Source: Lentzea aerocolonigenes
Lineage (GTDB): Bacteria; Actinomycetota; Actinomycetes; Mycobacteriales; Pseudonocardiaceae
DNA: 8,591 bases
NCBI RefSeq assembly: GCF_000955955.1
Contig: NZ_JYJG01000561.1
Location: 1-8,591, forward strand
Reading direction: 5' to 3'
Below, one piece after another: positions 1 through 8,591 of the stretch. Under the pieces are notes generated by a model, which saw only the letters and a program-made list of their open reading frames with translations, was not told where the DNA came from and did not search any database. A program made the translations under genes and the position numbers. Within the stretch, counting starts at the first letter, position 1. The number at the start of each line of letters is the position of its first letter.

Positions 1-15
1 GTGTATAAGAGACAG
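1..15 (+). other. Residual Tn5/Nextera mosaic-end adapter at contig end
   Basis: GTGTATAAGAGACAG equals the 3' 15 bases of the 19-bp Tn5 mosaic end (AGATGTGTATAAGAGACAG) used in Nextera/tagmentation libraries. It lies exactly at the window edge, is AT-rich unlike everything after it, and the reading frame of the adjacent membrane-protein gene is coherent only from base 16 onward. It is best read as untrimmed adapter joined to genomic DNA, not as a resident transposon: no transposase or second end is present. Confidence 0.93.
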
Positions 16-260
16 AGCTTGGACGGCTTGGTCTTCTCCTTGCGGCGCAACCAGTTGGGCAGCTTGATATCGCCTCGCGCCGCGTAGAAGTACAGCAGCT
101 TGCCGAGCACCTGGGCCACGGCCACCACGAGGCCGACGAGCCAGCACGAGACACCGGGCCACCGCGCGCCGACACCCACCACCCAGGCTTCCACGCTGAT
201 GAAGGGGATGAGTGCCGAGCCGAGCGCGACCCCGAAGGTGAGGCCAACCAAGCCGAACAC
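16..260 (-). CDS. Small integral membrane protein, VTT/DedA-like (3' end missing)
   Basis: This gene is cut off by the contig end, so 81 codons are visible and the C-terminus is lost. The chosen start is the GTG at 260-258, the first usual start codon after the in-frame TGA that ends the acetyltransferase gene; a TTG at 251 is an alternative, and no convincing Shine-Dalgarno precedes either. The protein has a glycine-rich hydrophobic stretch at residues 3-32 with an embedded PFISVEAW motif, and a second hydrophobic segment at about 38-60 ending in GKLLYFYAARG. It then turns basic (LRRKEKTKPSK) as expected for a cytoplasmic loop. The pattern of proline/glutamate in the first segment and G-K-YF-ARG in the second resembles the VTT (DedA/SNARE-associated) fold of small actinobacterial membrane proteins. 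The transported substrate, if any, is unknown. It follows the acetyltransferase by 21 bp on the same strand and is probably cotranscribed with it. Confidence 0.68.
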
Positions 261-281
261 CCGGCCGAGGCTACACAGTTC

Positions 282-824
282 TCAGGAGTCGAGTCGGACC
301 GCCAGCGGGCCGGACATCCGGATTTCGCGCAACGGACGCCCGCCTGCGTCCAATGTGCGTACCGTGCCGTCACCCGACCAGCCGAGCCGTTCGTAGAAGT
401 TCCGCGACGCCTTGTCGGCTTCCGGCACCCACGCGATGCCCCTCGTCGCACCGGCTTCCGCGAGTCGCTTGGTCGCTTCCGCCACGAGCCGCGTGCCGTG
501 TCCCCTTCGCCCCCACCGCGGTTCGACGAGAACGCTGAGGAGCGCGGTGGTGTCGGCGTCCTCCGGCAACGAACCGTCCGCTTTGGCCACCTCGTCGTCC
601 GGAGCTCTGCTCGCCACGGCGAACCCGACGGTCCACTCTCCTTCGACGGCTTTGAGGACGGCTCCCTGCTGGACGGCCATCGCCCACGCCTCTTCGGTGT
701 CGAGCGTGTCCAGCACTTCCTGCGGCAGGAGCTGCGCATAAGCGAGCCGCCACGTCTCGCGGTGGATGCGGATGATCTCCGCGAGGTCTGCAGCGGTGGC
801 GAGGTGCACGCCGGCGTCGGCCAT
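282..824 (-). CDS. GNAT family N-acetyltransferase
   Basis: The 180-residue protein is a single GNAT domain, expected to transfer an acetyl group from acetyl-CoA to an amine; the acceptor is unknown. The N-terminal strand/helix motif with HRETWRLAY (21-29) is typical of family members close to the RimI/phosphinothricin-type branch. The core acetyl-CoA-binding motif A is at 95-114 (LLSVLVEP, then WGRRGHGTRL), where the Q/R position of Q/RxxGxG is occupied by Gly105 but the RGHG pyrophosphate loop is present. Motif B is NFYERLGW at 142-149. The length is normal for the family. The ATG start is supported by AAGGTG (complement of 830-835) five bases upstream. It is divergent from the DNA glycosylase gene, with 70 bp between the two starts, and lies upstream of the truncated membrane protein. 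The family call is firm; no specific substrate should be assigned. Confidence 0.9.
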   Translation of the reverse strand: MADAGVHLATAADLAEIIRIHRETWRLAYAQLLPQEVLDTLDTEEAWAMAVQQGAVLKAVEGEWTVGFAVASRAPDDEVAKADGSLPEDADTTALLSVLVEPRWGRRGHGTRLVAEATKRLAEAGATRGIAWVPEADKASRNFYERLGWSGDGTVRTLDAGGRPLREIRMSGPLAVRLDS

Positions 825-832
825 AACCGCAC

Positions 833-862
833 CTTATCGATGGGGTGTCCGAGAATTGTCAG
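833..862 (-). promoter_or_regulatory. Candidate promoter of the acetyltransferase gene
   Basis: On the minus strand CTGACA (862-857) and GATAAG (838-833) are separated by 18 bp and resemble -35 and -10 hexamers. Transcription would then begin close to the ATG at 824, giving a very short leader or a leaderless mRNA. The -10 overlaps the AAGGTG ribosome-binding candidate, so the two readings compete. This is motif matching by eye only. Confidence 0.28.
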
Positions 863-894
863 GGGTGCGTGGCAGCATCGAGTCCGTGCAGAGG

Positions 895-2091
895 ATGAGT
901 GCGGACGTGGCCCGTCGAATCGCCCTGGGTGCCCAGGGCTTCACCGACCTGCGCCCTGCCGCGGCCACGCGCAGGCACCTGCAACGGGTGCTGTCGCGCG
1001 TGCAGCTGCTGCAGATCGACTCGGTGAACGTGGCGGTGCGCGCCCACTACATGCCGCTGTTCTCCCGCCTGGGTTCCTACGAGGCTTCGTTGCTGGACGA
1101 CGCCGCGTGGACGCACTCGGCCCGCAAGCCCCGCATGCTGGTCGAGACCTGGGCGCACGAGGCCTCGCTGGTGCCGGTGGGCGACTGGCCGTTGTTCCAC
1201 TCCGGTGCGAAGAAGCGCGGCTGGTGGCAGAACTACCAGACGATCCTCGAACGCTCGCCCCAGCTGGTGGACGAGGTCCTGGCCGCTGTGAAAGACCTGG
1301 GCCCGATCGGCGCCGGAGCCCTGGAGAAGGCTTTGCTGGGCGACTCGGGCCGCTCCAAGGGCCCGTGGTGGGACTGGTCCGAGGTCAAGCGCGTGTGCGA
1401 GGTGCTGTTCGGCGTGGGTGTGCTGACGACGGGCACGCGTCGCAGCTTCGAGCGGTTGTACGACCTGACCGAGCGCGTCATCCCGTCCGACGTGCTGGCC
1501 CAGAAGTGGACGCCGGAGTCCGGCGCACGCGAGCTCGTCCTGCGCTCGGCCGTGGCCCTGGGCGTGGCGACAGAGCCCGACCTGCGCGACTACTACCGCC
1601 TGGACCCGCGCCGCTCGCAGGCAGCAGTCGCGTCGCTGGTGGAGGACGGCGTGCTGGAGCCGGTGTCGGTCGACGGCTGGCGCGGCGTCGCCTACCGGCA
1701 CGTAGAGGCCAAGGCCCCGCGCCGGGTGGCCGGCCGCGCGTTGCTCTGCCCGTTCGACCCGTTGATCTGGGAGCGGGCGCGCACCGAGCGGATCTTCGGC
1801 TTCCGGTACCGCATCGAGATCTACGTGCCGGAGCCGCGGCGAGTGCACGGCTACTACGTGTTCCCGTTCCTGCTGGACGGCGAACTGGTCGGCCGCGTGG
1901 ACATCAAGGCCGACCGGGCAGCCGGCGTCCTGCGCGTGCAGTCGGCGTGGGCGGAGGACGGCGTCGACCGGCCGCGAGTCGCAGCGGAACTGGCCGCGGA
2001 GCTGAAGCACATGGCCGAGTGGCTGGGGCTGGAGGACGTTCTCGTGGTGCAGAAGGGAGATCTGGCGGCCGAACTGATCGCCGCTAGCTGA
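895..2091 (+). CDS. Winged-helix DNA glycosylase, YcaQ/AlkX family
   Basis: This 398-residue protein belongs to the HTH_42/YcaQ family, whose characterised members (E. coli YcaQ/AlkX and Streptomyces AlkZ) excise alkylated bases and unhook interstrand crosslinks. Diagnostic features are the opening ARRIALGAQGF (6-16), the catalytic motif in LLQIDSVNV (38-46, with Gln40-Ile41-Asp42), RAHYMPLFSRLGSYE (49-63) and the ETWAHEASLVP block (84-94). The QxD form is the AlkX type, whereas AlkZ-type enzymes bound to a single natural product carry QxQ. The C-terminal half contains the conserved LCPFDPLIWER block and a GRVDIKADR block. Start choice is uncertain: ATG 895 fits the usual family N-terminus, GTG 886 would add three residues, and neither has a well-spaced Shine-Dalgarno. 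No biosynthetic cluster is visible next to it, so a general DNA-repair role is more likely than self-resistance. The family is confident, the exact lesion is not. Confidence 0.87.
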   Translation: MSADVARRIALGAQGFTDLRPAAATRRHLQRVLSRVQLLQIDSVNVAVRAHYMPLFSRLGSYEASLLDDAAWTHSARKPRMLVETWAHEASLVPVGDWPLFHSGAKKRGWWQNYQTILERSPQLVDEVLAAVKDLGPIGAGALEKALLGDSGRSKGPWWDWSEVKRVCEVLFGVGVLTTGTRRSFERLYDLTERVIPSDVLAQKWTPESGARELVLRSAVALGVATEPDLRDYYRLDPRRSQAAVASLVEDGVLEPVSVDGWRGVAYRHVEAKAPRRVAGRALLCPFDPLIWERARTERIFGFRYRIEIYVPEPRRVHGYYVFPFLLDGELVGRVDIKADRAAGVLRVQSAWAEDGVDRPRVAAELAAELKHMAEWLGLEDVLVVQKGDLAAELIAAS

Positions 2092-2108
2092 TCCGCTCCC
2101 CCGCGCGC

Positions 2109-2126
2109 TTCCTCGTACGCGAGGAA
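2109..2126. terminator. Hairpin between convergent genes, possible bidirectional terminator
   Basis: TTCCTCG (2109-2115) and CGAGGAA (2120-2126) form a perfect 7-bp stem around a TACG loop; in plus-strand RNA this is a UACG tetraloop of the stable UNCG class. It starts 18 bp after the glycosylase stop and lies 45 bp beyond the TetR-gene stop on the other strand. There is no long T-run on either side, so intrinsic termination is plausible but unproven, as is common for actinobacterial hairpins. Confidence 0.42.
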
Positions 2127-2170
2127 TTGGTAACAACGTTTCAGGACATTGTTCACCCGGTCGGGCGACT

Positions 2171-2743
2171 CTAAGCGCGAAGCAGCCTGTCGGCCAGGTC
2201 CTGCGCGACCCCAGCCAGCTGCTCCGCGGGCAAGCCGCTGCGTCCCATGTAGACCAAGCCCTGCTGCGCTGTCTGCAACGTGCGCGCGAACGCCGTCGGC
2301 TCGATCCCGCCCGGCAGGTCGCCCTCCCGCTGGGCCCGTTCCACCGTGGCCGCGATCAGCTCCACGATGTCCTCGTACGCCTTCCGCGCCCGCTCGGCCA
2401 CTTCGGAATCGGTAGCCGCCAGCTCGGTGGTGCTGTTGGCCAGGTAGCAGCCCTGGCGCAGCGACGCGGCACCGGCAAGCAGGAACCCCCGCAGTCCGTC
2501 GACAGCGCGCTCGGACTCGTCCAGGCTCTGCCGCAGCCCGGCGCACGAGTCGGTCACGTAGTCGTCGAGCGTGCGCATGAAGAGCTTGTGCTTGTCCCCG
2601 AAGGCTCCGTACAAGCTGCCCTTGCCGAGCCCGGACGCTCGCACGAGGTCGTCCAGCGAGGTGGCCTCGTAGCCGACCGCCCAGAACTGGTCGCGAACAT
2701 CGCGCAGGACTTGCTGCTCCTCGAACTTCCGCGGTCGCGCCAC
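2171..2743 (-). CDS. TetR/AcrR family transcriptional regulator
   Basis: The 190-residue protein is of normal length for TetR repressors. The N-terminal helix-turn-helix domain is clear: VARPRKFEEQQVL at the start, then ATSLDDLVRASGLGKGSLYGAFGDKHKLF (about 27-55), the canonical TetR recognition region. The C-terminal ligand-binding/dimerisation domain includes RQGCYLANSTTE (96-107), a GC-x-x-x-N block shared by one TetR subgroup. Cys99 is one of only two cysteines, the other being Cys67. The start chosen is GTG 2743, because ARPRKF directly before the HTH is the usual N-terminus; starting at TTG 2812 would place the operator inside the coding region. No ideal Shine-Dalgarno is present (GAAGG abuts the GTG). 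It is divergent from the short-chain dehydrogenase, with an 89-bp gap filled mostly by a long palindrome. It most likely represses both itself and the dehydrogenase until an unknown ligand binds. Confidence 0.88.
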   Translation of the reverse strand: MARPRKFEEQQVLRDVRDQFWAVGYEATSLDDLVRASGLGKGSLYGAFGDKHKLFMRTLDDYVTDSCAGLRQSLDESERAVDGLRGFLLAGAASLRQGCYLANSTTELAATDSEVAERARKAYEDIVELIAATVERAQREGDLPGGIEPTAFARTLQTAQQGLVYMGRSGLPAEQLAGVAQDLADRLLRA

Positions 2744-2758
2744 GCCTTCGACGGTACC

Positions 2759-2814
2759 AGTTGTTGACTGATCGGTCCATAACTGGTTAGTTATGGACCG
2801 ATCGGTCAACAACT
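2759..2814. promoter_or_regulatory. Twin TetR operator in a 56-bp near-perfect inverted repeat
   Basis: Two 26-nt arms (2759-2784 and 2789-2814) are inverted copies with a single mismatch (T2769, which would be C in a perfect copy) around a GGTT spacer. Each arm carries its own 12-bp operator-like palindrome: GACTGATCGGTC at 2766-2777 (one imperfect pair) and GACCGATCGGTC at 2796-2807 (perfect). Their centres are 30 bp apart, about three helical turns, so two dimers would sit on nearly the same face. A third symmetric element, ATAACT-GGTT-AGTTAT, lies between them. TTGACT (2764-2769, plus) and TTGACC (2809-2804, minus) resemble -35 hexamers of two promoters pointing across each other; -10 matches are weak. 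The position between a tetR gene and its divergent target is classic for autoregulation. That this TetR protein binds here is inference. Confidence 0.82.
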
Positions 2815-2832
2815 AACCTCACGGAGGACAAG

Positions 2833-3587
2833 ATGGGTACACTCGAAGCGAAGACCGTGCTGGTCACCGGTGGCACGTCGGGCATCGGCCTCGCCATCGC
2901 CGAGCGGTTCGCCGCCGAAGGAGCCGATGTCTTCATCACCGGCAGGCGACAGCCGGAACTGGACGCCGCCGTGGCGCGGCTCGGGCCGAAAGCGGTCGGC
3001 GTGCGCGGTGACGTGTCCGATCTGGACGACCTGGACAGGCTGTTCGCACGCATCGCCGAGCACGGCAAGGGACTCGACGTGGTCGTGGCGAACGCCGGTG
3101 GATCCGCGGGCATGGAGAGCATCGAGACGCTGACCCCGGAGGCGTTCGACTCGGACTTCCGGATCAACGTGCGCGGCACGGCGTTCACCGTGCAGAAGTC
3201 CTTGCCGCTGCTCAACTCCGAGGCGTCGATCATCACGCTCGGCTCGACGTCGGCGTCCCGGGCGACAAAGGCGTTCGGCACCTACTCGGCGACGAAGGCC
3301 GCGATCCGCCAGTACAGCAGGGTGTGGGCGCTCGAACTGGCGCCGCGCGGCATCCGCGTCAACACGCTGGTGCCCGGCCCGACCGAGACACCCGGCATCA
3401 AGGGGCTGGCGAACACCCCCGAGGAGGTCGAGGCCGTGCTCGAACAAGAAGCGAGCCGGGTGGCGTTCGACCGCATGGGACAGCCCGAGGAGATCGCCGC
3501 GGCGGCCCTGTTCCTGGCGACGAACCAGTCGAGCTTCGTCACCGGCAGCGAACTGTTCGCGGACGGCGGTGAGGGCCAGATCCTGAT

Positions 3588-3591
<4 letters not shown>
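2833..3591 (+). CDS. SDR family NAD(P)-dependent oxidoreductase
   Basis: This is a classical short-chain dehydrogenase of 252 residues, a standard length. The Rossmann motif TGGTSGIG is at 12-19. TGRR (36-39) after the second strand places Arg38-Arg39 where NADP-preferring enzymes bind the 2'-phosphate. Asp60-Val61 and NAGG (87-90) follow. The catalytic tetrad reads Asn112, Ser138 (in TLGSTS), Tyr151 and Lys155 (YSATK). The C-terminal VNTLVPGPTETPGIKG and FVTGSELFADGG blocks are also typical. The ATG start is set by GGAGGA (2823-2828) with near-ideal spacing. The gene is the likely target of the divergent TetR regulator through the 56-bp palindrome. The substrate is unknown; the pairing is compatible with inducible reduction or oxidation of a small carbonyl or alcohol, but that is inference. 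Its TAG stop overlaps the TAG of the convergent gene. Confidence 0.93.
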
Positions 3592-6155
<2,564 letters not shown>

Positions 6156-6159
<4 letters not shown>

Positions 6160-8402
6160 TGCGCGGGAGCCGCCTCAGCAGCAGCTTCCTCGACAGCGGG
6201 AGCCTCGTCGGACGCGGGCGCCTCGGCGGCGTCCTCGTTCACGACGACCAGGCTGATCTTGCCGCGCTGGTCGATGTCGGCGATCTCGACGCGGAGCTTG
6301 TCGCCGACCTTGACGACGTCCTCCACCTTCGCGATGCGCTTGCCGTTGCCCAGCTTCGAGATGTGGACGAGGCCGTCCTTGCCGGGCAGCAGCGAGACGA
6401 ACGCGCCGAACGCGGCCGTCTTCACCACGGTGCCCAGGAAGCGCTCGCCGACCTTCGGCAGCTGCGGGTTCGCGATCGCGTTGATCATGCCGATCGCGGC
6501 CTCGGCCGAGGGGCCGTCCGCCGCACCGACGTAGATCGTGCCGTCGTCCTCGATGGAGATGTCGGCACCGGTCTGCTCGGTGATCGAGTTGATCATCTTG
6601 CCCTTCGGGCCGATGACCTCGCCGATCTTGTCGGTCGGGATCTTGACCGACGTCACGCGCGGCGCGAAGGCGCTCATCTCGTCCGGGTCGGAGATGGCCT
6701 CGGCCATGACCTCGAGGATGGTGTAGCGCGCGTCGCGGGCCTGGCCCAGCGCCGCCGCCAGCACCTCGGACGGGATGCCGTCGAGCTTCGTGTCGAGCTG
6801 CAGCGCCGTCACGAACTCCTTGGTGCCCGCGACCTTGAAGTCCATGTCGCCGAACGCGTCCTCGGCACCGAGGATGTCGGTCAGCGCCACGTACTCGGTC
6901 TTGCCGTCGACCTCGTCGGAGACGAGACCCATCGCGATGCCGGAGACCGGCGCCTTCAGCGGGACACCCGCGTTGAGCAGCGACAGGGTCGAGGCGCACA
7001 CCGAGCCCATCGACGTCGAGCCGTTGGAGCTCAGCGCCTCGGACACCTGGCGGATCGCGTACGGGAACTCGTCGCGCTTGGGCAGCACGGGCATGATCGC
7101 CCGCTCGGCCAGCGCGCCGTGGCCGATCTCGCGGCGCTTCGGCGAACCCACGCGGCCGGTCTCACCGGTCGAGTAGGGCGGGAAGTTGTAGTGGTGCAGG
7201 TAGCGCTTGTGCGTCTCGGGAGACAGCGAGTCGATCTGCTGCTCCATGCGCAGCATGTTCAGCGTGGTGACACCCAGGATCTGGGTCTCGCCGCGCTCGA
7301 ACAGCGCCGAGCCGTGCGTCCTCGGGATCACGGCCACCTCGGCGCCGAGGTCGCGGATGTCCGTGAGGCCGCGGCCGTCGATGCGGACCTTGTCGCGCAG
7401 GATCCGCTGGCGCACGAGCTTCTTGGTCAGCGAGCGGAACGCCGCGCCGATCTCCTTCTCGCGACCCTCGAACTGCTCGGCCAGCTTGTCCAGCGTGGCG
7501 GCCTTGATCTCGTCGAGCTTGGACTCGCGCTCGGCCTTGCCCGCGATGGTCAGCGCCTGCGCGAGCTCGCCCGTGGCGGACGACTCGACGGCCTCGAACG
7601 CGTCGGCCTGGTAGGCCGGGAACGTCGGGTACTCACCGGTCTCCTTGGCGGCGACCTGCGCGAGCTGCGCCTGCGCCTCGCAGAGGACCTTGATGAACGG
7701 CTTGGCAGCCTCGAGACCGGCGGCCACGACCTCCTCGGTGGGGGCGACGGCGCCCTCGCCGATCAGGTCGATCACGTTGTCGGTGGCCTCTGCCTCGACC
7801 ATCATGATCGCGACGTCGCCGGAGGGGACCACGCGGCCCGCGACGACCATGTCGAACACGGCCTTCTCGAGCTGCTCGTAGTTCGGGAACGCCACCCACT
7901 GGCCCTCGATGAGCGCCACGCGGACGCCACCGATCGGGCCGGAGAACGGCAGGCCGGCGAGCTGCGTGGACGCGGACGCGGCGTTGATCGCCACGACGTC
8001 GTACAGGTCGGCCGGGTTCAGGCTCATCACCGTGATGACGACCTGGATCTCGTTGCGCAGGCCGTCCACGAAGGACGGGCGCAGCGGCCGGTCGATCAGG
8101 CGGCAGGTGAGGATGGCGTCCGTGCTCGGACGGCCCTCACGCCGGAAGAACGAGCCGGGGATGCGGCCCGCCGCGTACATGCGCTCCTCGACGTCCACCG
8201 TGAGGGGGAAGAAGTCGAAGTGGTCCTTGGGGTGCTTCGACGCCGTCGTGGCGCTCAGCAGCATCGTCTCGTCGTCCAGGTACGCGACCACGCTTCCGGC
8301 CGCCTGCTTCGCCAGGCGCCCCGTCTCGAAGCGGATCGTGCGCGAGCCGAACTTGCCGTTGTCGATAACGGCAGTCGCCTCGTGGACCTCGATGTCCGTC
8401 AT
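6156..8402 (-). CDS. pnp: Polyribonucleotide nucleotidyltransferase (PNPase)
   Basis: PNPase degrades RNA 3'-to-5' by phosphorolysis and can add 3' tails; in actinobacteria the gene is also called gpsI after guanosine pentaphosphate synthetase activity. At 748 residues it matches actinobacterial orthologues and exceeds E. coli's 711. The order is a first RNase PH-like domain (about 12-150, with the RNA-contacting [11 protein letters not shown] loop at 83-93), a helical linker domain (about 240-330), and a second, catalytic RNase PH domain (about 340-570). The KH domain is at about 583-641 with the GPKG loop at 598-601, and the S1 domain at about 651-721. Catalytic metal ligands are Asp515 and Asp521 in [14 protein letters not shown]; the phosphate loop is SNGSTSMGS (459-467). 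A 25-residue Ala/Glu-rich acidic tail ends the protein. GAGGAG (complement of 8413-8418) lies ten bases before the ATG, slightly long spacing. It is the first visible gene of the operon, under a structured leader. Confidence 0.98.
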
Positions 8403-8454
8403 TTACTTGTTACTCCTCGTCTTTTGGACACCGCAACACGCTTCTGGAGACGAG

Positions 8455-8516
8455 GCCGGTCTTCGATCGAAGTCCTCTGGGGCGTTTCCACCAGAGGGCC
8501 ACTACCGAGGACCGGC
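8455..8516 (-). promoter_or_regulatory. Actino-pnp leader RNA upstream of pnp
   Basis: Read on the minus strand, GCCGGTC-C-TCG (8516-8506) pairs with CGA-A-GACCGGC (8465-8455): ten pairs with one C/A mismatch. Inside is a second helix: CCTCT-GGTG (8497-8489), a GAAA tetraloop (8488-8485), and CGCC plus AGAGG (8484-8481 and 8478-8474) with a two-base CC bulge. A 12-bp palindrome, CTTCGATCGAAG (8472-8461), overlaps the 3' side of the outer stem and could compete with it. The long-range stem enclosing a GNRA-capped hairpin, placed about 50 bases before pnp in an actinomycete, fits the Actino-pnp cis-regulatory RNA (Rfam). Its mechanism is not established; control of PNPase level through RNA cleavage or stability is the usual inference. 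Confidence 0.8.
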
Positions 8517-8591
8517 GATAACTGCTTCGCGCGATGCGGGTCCTGTTTTGTTCCTCTTTGCAACCAGGGGTCTGTATACACCCGGCTGTGC

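Noticed and set aside
498..2087. Very long plus-strand open frame across the acetyltransferase and glycosylase genes
   Set aside because: It is an out-of-frame reading of high-GC coding DNA: Arg/Gly/Ala-rich low-complexity product with no domain, while both real genes in the region have clear family motifs.
859..2136. Long minus-strand open frame antisense to the glycosylase gene
   Set aside because: The product is rich in His, Arg and Gln with no motif, as expected for the complement of a GC-rich gene; the plus-strand frame has the conserved YcaQ blocks.
2132..2153. AACAA ... TTGTT short inverted repeat after the UACG hairpin
   Set aside because: Five A/T-rich pairs over a 12-base loop are too weak to call a second terminator or operator.
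2744..2812. N-terminal extension of the TetR regulator from TTG 2812
   Set aside because: The extra 23 residues would be encoded by the palindromic operator itself, and the family N-terminus (ARPRKF before the HTH) fits the GTG at 2743.
8399..8581. A 60-codon minus-strand open frame (GTG start) that runs through the pnp leader and ends in an ATGA overlap with pnp
   Set aside because: It has no GC-rich third-position bias (many AAA, ACA, AGA, ATC codons), no recognisable domain and no Shine-Dalgarno visible before its GTG, and it reads straight through the structured leader RNA. The overlap looks accidental, although ribosome profiling would settle it.
8568..8583. GGGT/ACCC inverted repeat around GTATAC near the right edge, as an upstream-gene terminator or a promoter -10 (TATACA on the minus strand)
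   Set aside because: The stem is only four pairs with an eight-base loop, no T-run follows, and a matching -35 would lie beyond the window, so neither reading can be supported.

Overview
The window is high-GC DNA with strong G/C third-position codon bias and several GTG starts. The gene order pnp, M16 peptidase, dapB matches the mycobacterial gpsI-pepR-dapB neighbourhood. I infer a filamentous actinomycete, most likely of the Pseudonocardiales, though the genus cannot be fixed from sequence alone. Bases 1-15 are not genomic: they equal the last 15 bases of the Tn5/Nextera mosaic end, so the window begins at a contig end that retains sequencing adapter.

Left part (16-2091). On the minus strand a contig-truncated small membrane protein (VTT/DedA-like) follows a GNAT acetyltransferase. 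Divergent from them is a plus-strand winged-helix DNA glycosylase of the YcaQ/AlkX family carrying the QID catalytic motif. A 7-bp hairpin with a TACG loop lies in the 79-bp gap between the glycosylase and the next, convergent gene.

Middle part (2171-3591). A TetR-family regulator (minus) and an NADP-type short-chain dehydrogenase (plus) are divergent. Between them is a 56-bp, nearly perfect inverted repeat holding two GACYGATCGGTC palindromes 30 bp apart. This looks like a self-contained regulator/enzyme switch in which the TetR protein represses itself and the dehydrogenase. The inducer and substrate cannot be read from sequence.

Right part (3588-8591). A minus-strand operon runs pnp (PNPase) -> pepR (M16 zinc peptidase) -> dapB (lysine/meso-diaminopimelate biosynthesis) -> a small membrane protein with one TPR-like repeat. 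All three junctions are 4-nt stop/start overlaps (GTGA, ATGA, GTGA), which suggests translational coupling. The leader of pnp folds into a structure that I recognise as the cis-regulatory Actino-pnp RNA. The operon ends head-on against the dehydrogenase gene; the two stop codons share one CTAG, leaving no room for an intergenic terminator.

I see no tRNA, rRNA, CRISPR array, insertion sequence or phage gene, and no clear case for an undescribed multi-gene system. The best leads are the twin operator, the structured pnp leader, and the uncharacterised membrane/TPR protein coupled to dapB.
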